Of a DNA stretch of 64,000 nucleotides, positions 49,940 through 61,182 are shown piece after piece (within the stretch, counting starts at the first letter, position 1; every line of letters begins with the position of its first letter). The notes under the pieces were generated by a model. That model was given only the letters and a program-made list of their open reading frames with translations. It ran no database searches and was not told where the DNA came from. The DNA comes from Drosophila pseudoobscura (Eukaryota > Arthropoda > Insecta > Diptera > Drosophilidae), in assembly GCF_009870125.1 (NCBI RefSeq), contig NC_046679.1, positions 4,340,001-4,404,000 on the forward strand. The letters are read 5' to 3'. A program made the translations under genes and the position numbers.

Positions 49940-50044
49940 GGTCAAGGAAGGTTGTGGGACGCGGAGTCCCTGCATCTGCTGCGAGTGCCCGAATCCGAGC
50001 TCGAGGAAGGACATTCTGTTAAATATATGTATTCAAGCCAATAG
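49940..50044 (+). repeat. In-frame relic duplicating the G10 C-terminal coding end
   Basis: GTGCCC.A.TCC.AGCTCGAGGA at 49985 repeats 49865 at an offset of exactly 120 bp. Because 120 is divisible by three, the relic is in the same frame as the gene. After the TAA it is open for 34 codons to TAG at 50042 and reads LHLLRVPESELEEGHSVKYM against [20 protein letters not shown]. The zinc-binding cysteines are lost, so this half is decaying. Confidence 0.75.
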
Positions 50045-50881
50045 CCAATAGCTATACCCACAGAGCGACACGCCTCCAAGAGAGTTAAGACATTGTAATG
50101 TACAAAAATAAAACAATTTTATAAATAAATAAAAAATGGATGCGACTTATCGATTTCGTGTCATTCACAGGGTAGTCTATCGTAGTTTATCGCTTTCAAA
50201 TAATTCCATTCAGTTTAAAAATCAAATATTCTTCATTATGTTTATTAAAACGTTACAATTTAATTCTATTACACTTTTGCTTATAAACGAAAGAAACAAA
50301 TCATTGTCAATTGGTACACTCATCATATTTTATACATCGTTTTCATCATATTCAACCCTCTATTAAACAACAAAACGCAAACACCAAGATTACAACTTAT
50401 TGATTAGGGCGTACAAATTATAATAAAAAAAATCTGCGAATAATATGGATTTTTGCTGACAAGGATGGATAGTCAAAATCAGTTAATGTCTCTCGTTTGT
50501 GGGCCATATATATGCCATATTTGTTAGTTGCATTTTCGTTATGTACAAAAAGAAAAAGGATCTTAAATGTAGACGAAGTTTTTCGTTGAATGTGTGCGAA
50601 TGATGGTTGGTTGGATGTGGGTAGGTCAGGGCCCTGTGGACTAGCCGGGCGGGGGGAGGGTATTGCTGAAGTCAAGTCCCTTTTCATTCAAATATTTGTC
50701 AAGTTCTTAAAGGTGTTGTGCCGATGTTGTTGCTGTGCTGCTGCTGCTGTTGCTCTGCTGATGCTGCTCCTGTTGTTGTCCCATTTTATGGTAAATCCTA
50801 ACTAACATTTCTCGGAAAGAGTAAAACACGGTTAAAGTCAATTGCTGCACAAGTGTTCCGTGGGAGTGTGCGCGAACGCCT
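50045..50881. other. Convergent 3' flanks of G10 and Surf4
   Basis: AATAAA-type signals for G10 lie near 50108 and 50125. A CTG/TTG-rich repeat (50729-50779) reads as CAG/CAA on the Surf4 strand and is probably in its 3' UTR. No gene is supported. Confidence 0.55.
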
Positions 50882-52692
<1,811 letters not shown>

Positions 52693-53344
52693 GTTGGCAG
52701 TTTTGGCTGCTGTGTGTCTAGAACGTTGTTGCAGGCGCCTTGGTCACTGGCAGCTATGGAGACACTTTATCAGTTAGTAACTTTCTCTTTTCTTGTCCTT
52801 TCGAAAGTATAATGAAATTACCAAAAAATCATGAATTAAAAACCAGGAACTTAAAAACACACACACGACACGACGAAAAGGCTGCAGCAGCGGATTTATC
52901 GCTAAAATATACCGTCTGACCGTCAGAAATATACTGAAATATACCGATAAGAAAACGAACTTGGCCCACTTAACCCATTATTTAAACAGTATAGCTACTT
53001 GAATTAAACCGCGGAAAAAAACATTGTTTGTAAATTCTTCTTGCAGATTAACCCTAAATTTCCTAGGTCCTGATCGCCTTTGATTTTGTCTAGAGGAATT
53101 TCGATACGATAGATATTCCACAAATTATATACATATTTTTGTTCACATTAAATTTATTTTACTCAACATTCACACCACATGGGATCTATCCAGTTTAAAT
53201 AAAGGGGGCTTACGAGGGCTAATTTAGTTTTTCTATCGGTACGCAAGGTATATTTCTGAGAATCGATAAATTACAAAGTTCTTTGCTGATTTTCTCAGTG
53301 TGGTGCATAATTTGTTTGGTTAATTTTCGCTTTAAATAAATGAA
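52693..53344. other. Divergent spacer between Surf4 and the MADF gene
   Basis: The stretch contains promoter module copy 2 (52890-53003) and AT-rich DNA. Short AATCGATAA and CTATCGGTA words lie near 53232-53270 and partly resemble DRE sites. No ORF is supported. Confidence 0.5.
52890..53003 (-). promoter_or_regulatory. Ohler-6-type promoter module, copy 2 (Surf4 side)
   Basis: Read toward Surf4 it contains GGTATATTTC, AGTATATTTC and GACGGTATATTTTAGCGAT, then AAATCCGC. The gene-proximal end is nearly identical to copy 3, and the distal 80 bp matches copy 1. Its ATG-proximal edge is about 200 bp upstream of the Surf4 start. Confidence 0.7.
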
Positions 53345-54839
53345 ATGGAGCATCATACATACGCCAAAAGTGGCTCGAAAACTTGTAAGTTGCACGATAA
53401 TCATCCGAGTTCCCCCCGCGATTCTGATGTACGCATTTTTTCGTTTTTTTCTGCATTTGTAGGGACCATAGAGCAGAAACGCAGCCTGGTGACCAAGTGC
53501 ATAAATTCTGATTATTTATTCAAGTCCCCCTCGCTGCGGAACGATCGGGCCTGGAAGTAAGTTTCTTGGCATTTATTATATTGGGTTTTTATCAGGGAAG
53601 GGAGTGGGGCGTACAGTGTACGAAATAAGCTGTGTCAAATGGAAAAAGTATTGAATGGTGCATGTGGGTGTACGAAATAAGCTTTTTATGGGGCAAATGA
53701 ACGTAAATCTTACACTCGCATTGTATTAAACACTTTACAGGACTTTTAAGGAAACGGCCCAGATAGGTGATTTTAACGAGAATGAATTGCGCCAGCAATG
53801 GCAGGCCCTTGTGCATGACTATCGCGTGGAGAAGAAGGGCATAACTACGCCAATCAACAATCAGATCATAGCCTCACTCAACAAGAAGTGGGAGTTTTTT
53901 GGCGAGATGCATAAATTCATGATGAAGAAGAATGACCATCATTCGTATGCGCAGAATGCGGAGAATGATCAGAAAGCGCAGTCGAAAATCGTTCCTCAAA
54001 ATCCTAAAACACCGAAAAAGGTGGTGGAAGTCAGCCCATTTGATTTTTATCCTAAGACGGTGTCACCAAATAAACAGGAGCGTAAACAGGACAACTCCAA
54101 GGACGATGAGGGCGTGAAGGGTTTTGTGACTCCAACAAAGATTAATACGGAGAACGATGGAGAAGTAAACCAGGACGATATTCCGGCTCCTTCATTTCCA
54201 GGATGGGACGGAACGAAACTCCGCCAGCCACAATCAACAGAATACAATAATGCAGAACATTTATCGGACGACTGCGCGGTGGAGGTCGTCTTCCCACCTG
54301 AACTTTATCCAAAACCCCCGAAAAAGGTGGTGGAGATCGTACCATTTGTTCCTAATCCTAAGACACCGACAAAGGTGCCAAACATTAATACCGAGAACGA
54401 TGGAGAAGTAAACCAGGACGATACTCCGACTCCACCAGAGTTGGAGAGAATGCAACTCTCTCAATCTGTCGAAAACAACAACCAAAACAACTCATCCTCT
54501 GTACAGCCCAAAGATCGTAAGTCTCGCAAGCGTCCGGCTGGAAATGAACTCAGCGAGAGGGATAAGTACTACAGGTACTCTTCTAGCGTATGCCTACCTA
54601 TCAATTGGTTAATAATAATCCCCCTCCTTATTCCATTCTACAGACATCGCCGTCGCTACTATCGGACTAAGGAGAAGCTTGTGAAGGCATTGGGCCAGGC
54701 TGTGATTGCCGTTTTGAAGGAAGTCGCTCAACGTTTGGGTGCTCAGACGGAGATGCTGGATCTAGAAGAGCTATTTGCAAGCGACTTGGAACCATCGCCG
54801 TTTGACAGTTGTTATGATGAGGACTCTGATCAGGACTAA
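53345..54839 (+). CDS. MADF-domain protein with internal repeat, 387 aa
   Basis: Exons are 53345-53384, 53463-53556, 53741-54574 and 54644-54839. Residues about 14-90 resemble a MADF (Myb/SANT-like) DNA-binding domain: WTIEQKRSLVTKCINSDYLF, then RAWKTFKETAQ and ENELRQQWQALVHDYRVEKK, with spaced aromatic residues. The middle (about 110-270) is acidic and proline/lysine-rich and contains a duplicated segment (PKKVVE..PF...PKT and NTENDGEVNQDD, each twice). The C terminus has an Arg-rich patch (RHRRRYYR), a helix (LVKALGQAVIAVLKEVAQRL) and an acidic end. A nuclear regulator is likely; no named orthologue is recognised. Introns 1 (78 bp) and 3 (69 bp) are multiples of three and have no stops, so unspliced forms remain in frame. 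Both have good GT/AG ends, and removing intron 1 restores the MADF tryptophan. Confidence 0.75.
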
Positions 54840-55689
54840 AAAAATACAGATATAGGGTACATGGTTGGGTAGTCTATAAGTAAGTAAGGAGAGGAGCCCA
54901 AGGCAGATCCAAAGCACCTGCCACTGAAAGAGGGTCCACGTTTTTGTTATTCCCTTATATTCTGTTTGTATTTTTCTGTGTTAGTTCGCAGATGTTGCTC
55001 CCCGCAAAGGAGTGGGTGGAAAAGACTTATAAAAAAGGCAAAGACTTTGTCTCATAATAACTAAGAACGATATCGAAATTTAAAAGCATTCTAATAGGAA
55101 TAGAAAAATACACACTGTATCTATCAGTTCTGTTGATTAGGGGGCGGCGATTCGTTAAGAAAACGAAATGAAACTCAAGGAATAGATTTAATGTTACAAG
55201 AAGGAAGGAACAGAAAATGTAGAAGGAAAGAAAATAAATACAGAATGCTGCAAGCATAATAAACAACATCGAACATACATAAGTTGGAAATAACAACGAA
55301 TTAAACAAATCTAAAAGAAATGCTAACCAAATACATATATGTATGTACACTGCAGAATAAGTAAACTACTATTCTAGGGTATTTCCTTTTGCAGGATTCA
55401 CTTGTGCGTCTCGATTTTCCTTCAATGTGGGAGCAAGGACGTAAGCTCTGGATGCTTTGGGAAAAAAGTTACATACATTGGCTATGTTAGGTTCGCCCGG
55501 GACAAACTAGTACTCGCCCTCACTGCTGCAATGCAAATAGAATATGGCAGCGCCATATCTATATCTATGATGTATTTTCATTTTTTAGGGAGAGCTTGAT
55601 TCATTTGATTGAAAAGTAGATTTAATTTTGTTCTTATTATTTAGATTCTTGAATAAATTTAAAAATAATATTTTCCGCCACTTACCTCA
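54840..55689. other. Spacer after the MADF gene
   Basis: This is the 3' flank of the MADF gene and AT-rich spacer. Frames at 55027-55350 (minus) and 55402-55599 (plus) are open, but they lack good starts or splice context. No repeats stand out. Confidence 0.5.
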
Positions 55690-55778
55690 TTGGTATATTT
55701 TTTAAATATGACGGTATATTTTGGTATATTCATGAGGGTCCGACGGTATATTTTAACGATAAATCCGCGGTCACACTG
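55690..55778 (+). promoter_or_regulatory. Ohler-6 / Ohler-1 promoter module, copy 3 (NKRF-like gene)
   Basis: The stretch contains three GGTATATTTT words, then CGACGGTATATTTTAACGAT and AAATCCGC, directly followed by GGTCACACTG (55769-55778). That is a full match to the M1BP site (YGGTCACACTR). It ends 57 bp before the ATG at 55836. Relative to its gene it has the same orientation as copies 1 and 2. Confidence 0.8.
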
Positions 55779-55835
55779 CTACCATCTTGGCGTGAAAAAT
55801 TTCTTTGGAAAAAACACATACGATTTTCGTAAAAA

Positions 55836-57651
55836 ATGGCTTCAAAAGTAAAGAAACAAAAAATTGAGACTGTGTCTGACGATGTAGTAATCTCTGACCA
55901 TACTATAACCACCAAAAAACAGAAAAAAAATAAGGCTAAGGAATCTGACGCCGGCTATGGATCCGGAGAATTTTCATTGGACTGGAATGTGGATGACTAC
56001 AGGACGGAATATGAGAGTGAGGAGCATTGGGAGTTGCGGCGCAGCTTTATGGTCGCCCACAAGGATCGCTTTGAAGAGGACCGCATGGTGTGCCTGGCTC
56101 AGACATTTGTCAATATGGAATTCCTCGGCTGCAAATACCCAAACGAAACGATGCATCTGGTGGCGGAATTGTCCAAAGACATCGCTGAAGAGTTTAGACG
56201 GAAGCGTGACCAGCGTCTGAAGCGAACATTTGTCTCCGCATCGGATGCGGCGGAGCAGCGCGCCAAAGGTAGACGGAAGAATTAGTTCGATTTGATGAGG
56301 CAGAGAATTATTTATATTACTAGTAGTTATATGAGCCAGAGACCACGCATTCTTCCTAATGAATAATTCCAAATAACAAATAGGGCGCAGTGGTTCAACA
56401 AAGCCAAATCAACGCCAGGATGAGCAGCGGGGTAGCACCAATCCATACAGTCGAGAACGTCAGTGTTTTGGCGGCGGAAAACCAATTGATCTCTTCGAGG
56501 GCCTACGTTTTGGCAGTCTCATACTATACCTAGCCGGCGGACGGAGTTGTTTGCGTAATTCGTGTACCATAAGCCAAATTAAGTACGAGGAGCGTCCGTG
56601 CAAAGAGCCCGAATCCACTGAAAAGACGAAATATTCCGAGATTCTTGTGAATAACGAGGTTATTGCAGTTGGCCAAGGTGAAACCCTCAAGGCGGCCAAG
56701 ATTGCAGCATTTAAACAGGCATTGTTCCTGCTCCAAACACACTGCTACAGCATCAAGGTATTCAAGAGCATTACAAGATCGGCGTCAATTGACTTACAAA
56801 TTCAAAATTATTCAGCTCAACGCCACCCGCCAAACCATCAAAGTCGAAAAGACTGTCAATGGTGTGAACATCAATGTGACGAAGGAGTCTGCAGATAGCC
56901 TGGGCGATCCCAAATTGGATGAAACCAACAAGGGCTACCGCATGATGCGTCTCATGGGCTGGACGGGCGGTGGCTTGGGACGCGAAAAGCAGGGACGCGA
57001 GGAACCCGTTGGGTATGTACTATTGAAAAAATTCTTTGTGTGATCGACATTGTAAAACTTAACTTCATTTTTAGATATTTGCTGAAGAGCAATCGCACTG
57101 GCTTGGGTGGCTGTAACAAGCCGCATGTAAATCTTGGTGACTATCGCAAAATGATTGAAAACTATGTCAAATCGGATGATATGCGCGATATGCAATTTGA
57201 GCCAACGTTCTCCAAGGAAGAGCGTGCCTCATTTCACAAGTAAGTGCTCACATCGATGGCATGATTTGGAAATCGTGCGTGTATTTGTAATTGGTAATTG
57301 AGGTACTTTGTTTTGTGGGGTCGGTTCTCATCTCTGCTCATAGTCTTCCTGTAATAACAATATATGGTTTAATCCTCAAGTCTGTTCCACCACCATTTAA
57401 AAATCACATCACTTGACTCCACTTTCAGGATTGCGAGTAAATACGGTTTACGCTCGGGTAGCTATGGCAATGGGGAATCTCGGCGTCTCCTAATCACGAA
57501 GAAAGTTGACCACAAGACGATACTCCAGGAAGTACTATCCCGCCGCAATACAAAATTCACTGAGCGCTATTTTGTTCAAGTCCCCATGCAGAAGGCCCAC
57601 CTCTTTCCGGGCCACGTTGCTAGTTTGGATCTGGAGGGCATGGATGATTAA
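55836..57651 (+). CDS. NKRF-like protein: XTBD, dsRBD-like, G-patch and R3H domains
   Basis: Exons are 55836-56268, 56384-56757, 56816-57012, 57075-57239 and 57429-57651, giving 463 aa. Domains in order: a basic N terminus; XTBD, which binds the exonuclease XRN2 (about 65-125, WELRRSFMVAHKDRFEEDR, FLGCKYPNETMHLVAELSKD); a dsRBD-like segment (about 215-265, VNNEVIAVGQGETLKAAKIA); a G-patch (about 300-345, GYRMMRLMGWTGGGLGREKQ), which activates DEAH helicases such as DHX15; and an R3H domain (about 365-430, with SGSYGNGESRRLLITKK). This is the layout of vertebrate NF-kappa-B-repressing factor, a nucleolar protein that recruits XRN2 and DHX15 for pre-rRNA processing. An equivalent role is inferred. 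All introns are GT/AG, 58-189 bp, and codon phases close exactly. The upstream M1BP/motif-6 promoter suits a housekeeping gene. Confidence 0.88.
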
Positions 57652-57891
57652 GAGATTAAGAAAATTTTGTTGAAGCTCAGCTCATTCTACTGCTATAATT
57701 AAGGATAATTCTCTCTATCATTTAGTTTTAATCTTAAAGATGTTAAAATATAAATCATATTTTCCCCGACATCCGCCTGTGTTTACGTTTCGCTTTGAAT
57801 GGCTGGCAGCCAGCTGATTACCCTTCAAGAAGAAGAGACTGACTGCATGCGCTGCACTTTTCGTTGTTTGAAATAAATATCCATAAATGTG

Positions 57892-59289
57892 ATGGGTAAA
57901 TGTCCGCGATGCGATTGCGAAGCAACTGGACAGAATCGCCTGGTCACCGACAGCTGTGGCCACACCAAGTGTCGCCTCTGCCTGGTGGCCGATGTTTCCG
58001 ATTGTCTGGAATGCACCAACAAAGAAACAGTCTCACCAAAGAAAATCTCAAATGCCAAGAGGACCGCAGACAAACGGATTACCATCACGGATCAGGGCTA
58101 TCACTGCACCGTGTGCAAGAAGGATTTTCGCAGCCGCACCCAACAGTACTACCATCTTACCTGCGGCAACGACTTGCTCAAGAAGTTCTGCTGCAAGCAA
58201 TGCAACCGCGTAAGTGGGTGGAGTTTTTGCCTTTCCAACTCCCGATTGTTATAATTGGATGATTCCTTTCCCCAATAGCGATTTGCCACCCACTCGCATT
58301 TAAAGTATCACCAGAACAATCACGTCAGCCTCTCAAAGTATTCCTGCAGCATTTGTGGCAAAAAGTTTAAGCAGCCAAACGTCCTGCAGCGTCACATGCG
58401 CATTCACAACAACGAGCAGCACGCCTGTGATCACTGCCACAAGGTTTTCCGCTGTCTGAGCACACTCAAGGATCATTTGGTGGCGCACACAGATCACGGC
58501 TTTGCATACAAATGCGAAACTTGTGCCAAACTCTTTCAGAACAAGGCCAATCTAAATCAGCATCGCCAGAAGCACGACCAGAACAGCTCCCGTCACAAGT
58601 GTAAAGTCTGTCAAAAGTCATTCCTGCGCCAGTCCACGCTCAGGTTGCATATGAAGCGTCACGCGTTGCGCGAGCGCCAACCCTGTCCACTCTGTGGCAA
58701 GAGCTACAACGACGCGGATGCATTGGCCCGCCATTTGCGGCAACACAAGACTGTTGAGCGCTATCGCTGCACCCAATGCGATGTCACAGTCAATCGTCGG
58801 GATAACATGCATCGCCACCTTCGCTCCATGCATCCAGGTGTCTCATTTGAGAGCAGCGTGGAAATCATAACTCCACCGAGGGCACTCGAGCCAGAGACTG
58901 CAGAGGGTACCCCAACGGAGAGTCTGCGGTACAACAGCGTGATCAAGAGCGTGGGAAATGTGGAGCCAGTTTTACTGCCCCCACCCTTACCCGAAGTGCA
59001 GCTGGAACAGCAGCAAGCTCCAGTGATGACAACCGCCCCCAAGCCCCTGCCAGATGCAATGCAAAAGCAAAATGTAAAGCTCTACCGGAAGATCATCTTG
59101 GATCTGGACAACGAAGAGTACTCGAATGAGTTGACCATGGAGGAGGAGGTATCCACGGGTCAAGATGCTGCCGCAATGCAGGAGCAACGTCAGCAGCAGC
59201 GTGGCCCGGGCCACAGCACCTCCAATTTTAGCGAGATGCACTGGCGCAAGAATTTCAAATATTCGTATGAAAACGAACACACAAATTGA
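57892..59289 (+). CDS. RING-like plus C2H2 zinc-finger protein, 442 aa
   Basis: Exon 1 is 57892-58209 and exon 2 is 58279-59289 (69-bp intron, phase 0). The N terminus carries a RING-type C3HC4 pattern: Cys4, Cys7, Cys22, His24, Cys27, Cys30, Cys38 and Cys41 (CPRCDCEATGQNRLVTDSCG, then HTKCRLCLVADVSDCLEC). From about residue 65 come one atypical finger and seven C2H2 fingers (for example YSCSICGKKFKQPNVLQRHM, YKCETCAKLFQNKANLNQHR, QPCPLCGKSYNDADALARHL). The C-terminal 150 residues are Pro/Gln-rich and acidic. The protein may bind DNA; the N-terminal RING could give ubiquitin-ligase activity, though no linker confirms that. The ATG at 57892 is chosen because translation from the upstream GTG adds only one residue. 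The gene is in tandem with the NKRF-like gene, 240 bp apart. No named orthologue is recognised. Confidence 0.87.
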
Positions 59290-59389
59290 TCGGATTCTAA
59301 TGATATTCTAATTATGATGTTGCTGCCGCCGCTGCCCTTTTTGGCAGATGGCCCTTGATTTATTAGTGATTAGTTAAGTGCTGGGAAAG

Positions 59390-60198
59390 ATGCCCACGAA
59401 ACCGTCACCGTCATTTAGTTGGCCGCTCGCCATATTTCCGCGTGTGCCGCCGCCGCGCACCGACGTCAATGCCAAGATCGCTGGCTATCGGAAGAAAGGG
59501 AAGACAGTGCGAAAAGAGTATTCGAGTATTACCAAAAATCAGTATTCAATATGTTCGACGAGCAAACGGAACTCGAGTCGCTGCGTGAGATCTATTATCT
59601 AACGAATGGTGCTTCGGGCAGTTGGCGCAAGTTGCTTGCCTTTGGCGTTTCGCTGGAGCAGCAGCTGAAGCGGAAGCTGCTCTGGATATGGCCCACAGCG
59701 GTGGACTTGGAGAATTACAATCACTTTCTGGCCAAGCACAACATCCAGCGCATTCTGAGCATTGGCTGCGGCAGTGGGCTCCTGGAATGGCTGATGGCTG
59801 CAGCTGCTGGCGAGCATAAAATCTCCATGCATGGCTTGGAAGTCGATCGCAATTGGTGGCAGAGCAAGTATTCCGTGCGCAGCTTCATTCCTCTGAACTA
59901 TGTGGAAGATGCAGCCAATCCAAGCCAACTGGACTCGGGTTTCTTGAGCAACTGCTGCAACGATTCTCCACCATGTGCGATGTTATTTTGTTACTTTAAC
60001 AATCGTCGGGCTTTCCTTGACTACCTGCGAATATATCGTGGCAAGTGGCTGATATTAATAGGGCCAAAGCCAGCCGTTGGCATACATACAGATCCGAATC
60101 CCATTCAGCCGCAGCTTCCCACCGATGTGTGGATTCTGCGGGAACGCCTCGACTGGACTGACCGGAATGTCGTGGCGTTCTATGAAAAAATAGCCTAA
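59390..60198 (+). CDS. SAM-dependent methyltransferase-like protein, probable frame break near the 5' end
   Basis: The body is in one frame, with ATG at 59551 and stop at 60196-60198 (215 aa). It has a Rossmann motif I (RILSIGCGSGLLEWL), an acidic motif II (MHGLEVDRNWW) and a later strand (RGKWLILIGPKPAVG), as in class I methyltransferases. The substrate is unknown. Protein-like sequence continues upstream of 59551 in that frame (SAKRVFEYYQKSVFN), but a stop lies at 59416 and no ATG precedes. In the next frame ATG at 59390 opens MPTKPSPSFSWPLAIFPRVP and runs to about NAKIAGYRKKGK. The two halves read as one protein if a single base is missing between about 59485 and 59515. I see no fitting splice sites. 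The sure part is 59551-60198. It follows the zinc-finger gene by only 100 bp. Confidence 0.7.
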
Positions 60199-60253
60199 TC
60201 TAGTTTATAGTAACTTTAATTGTAAACAAAATAAAACACCGCCCTTTAATACT

Positions 60254-60765
60254 CTAGCTCCTGTTCACTTCTATGTGGAATTTACAGGCCGGTATGCTCT
60301 GCACCTCGGCGGTGACGGTGCTGTTGATGCCCAGATTGCTGAGGGCTCCGCGCACCAGGCCACAGGTGAAGGCCACAAACTTGGGCGCATGTTCCAGCTG
60401 CTTGGTGCCCGGCGAGATGCGAGTTAAGAAGCGGAATGCCTTGTCCTGCACAACATACATGCCGTGATTGTTTGTCCGCAAGTTGTCTACCTGTTTCTTG
60501 TAGATGAGGGTCCAGAAATCGGTGCAGATGAATTTCATGGTCTCCAGCTCATCCTTGAATCGGGCAACCTCGCGCGTAAGACGCTCTATCAAACGATATC
60601 CCGTGGTGAAGCCAATGTACTCCAATGTTGCCAAGTCGTGCTCCTGGGAGTCGGAGGAAAGTTAAGAACTGATATTTCAATTGGGTTTTCACCCACCTTG
60701 TTGCTATCCAGACAATAGTTTACTATCTCGGCGTGCAGGCAGTCAAACAGAATTTCCTCCGACAT
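60254..60765 (-). CDS. Trs33: TRAPP complex subunit 6 (Trs33/TRAPPC6B)
   Basis: Exons are 60765-60697 and 60643-60254, giving 152 aa. The protein is a core subunit of the TRAPP complexes, the Rab1/Rab11 exchange factors that tether vesicles at the Golgi. It starts MSEEILFDCLHAEIVNYCLD. The family signature is strong: LEYIGFTTGYRLIERLTREV, RFKDELETMKFICTDFWTLI, KKQVDNLRTNNHGMYVVQD, FVAFTCGLVRGALSNLGIN and TAEVQSIPACKFHIEV. Length equals animal TRAPPC6. Intron 1 is 53 bp, starts GTGGGT and ends CTCCCAG. Its 3' end meets the methyltransferase-like gene tail to tail, with 55 bp between the stops, so transcripts may overlap. Confidence 0.96.
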
Positions 60766-61182
60766 TTTATGAATAAACTAATTTTCTAATGAATTTTCTT
60801 CAGATTTGTTTGCAGTTGAAGGTGGAACAGCTGATGTCGACGTTAACATGTGAATGGAAATTAAGGTTGTGTTGACAGTCTTGCTTTATATAAAAATTTA
60901 GCCGTAAAATTTATTTACTGCATACAAATATTATGTACAATAATTAAGGGTTAGAGAAAGAGATATAGAATAAATAAGGGTAGGAGAGAACAAAACATTA
61001 AATTCGTTAAAATGATTAGCATTCAGCTATCATTTGATAGCCTAGCTCTTTTTGGGCAAAGTTGGCATCACTGTGCGTTGTGTGGGTGGGAGAGCCACAA
61101 CAAAAAAATGTATACAAACCGCCGCAAACAGTAAATTTCCATTAAAAAGTGAATTAAAGCTCGCAAAAATATCAATTGAAAC
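60766..61182. other. Divergent spacer between Trs33 and Tmtc4
   Basis: The stretch is AT-rich and holds an AACAGCTGAT E-box (60826-60835) and no ORF. GGCATCACTGTG at 61064 may be near the Tmtc4 start. The 5' UTRs of both genes should lie here. Confidence 0.5.
60826..60835. promoter_or_regulatory. Ohler motif 5 (E-box) near Trs33
   Basis: AACAGCTGAT is an exact match to the Drosophila core-promoter motif 5 (AWCAGCTGWT). It lies 61 bp upstream of the Trs33 ATG and 350 bp upstream of Tmtc4. Confidence 0.6.
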
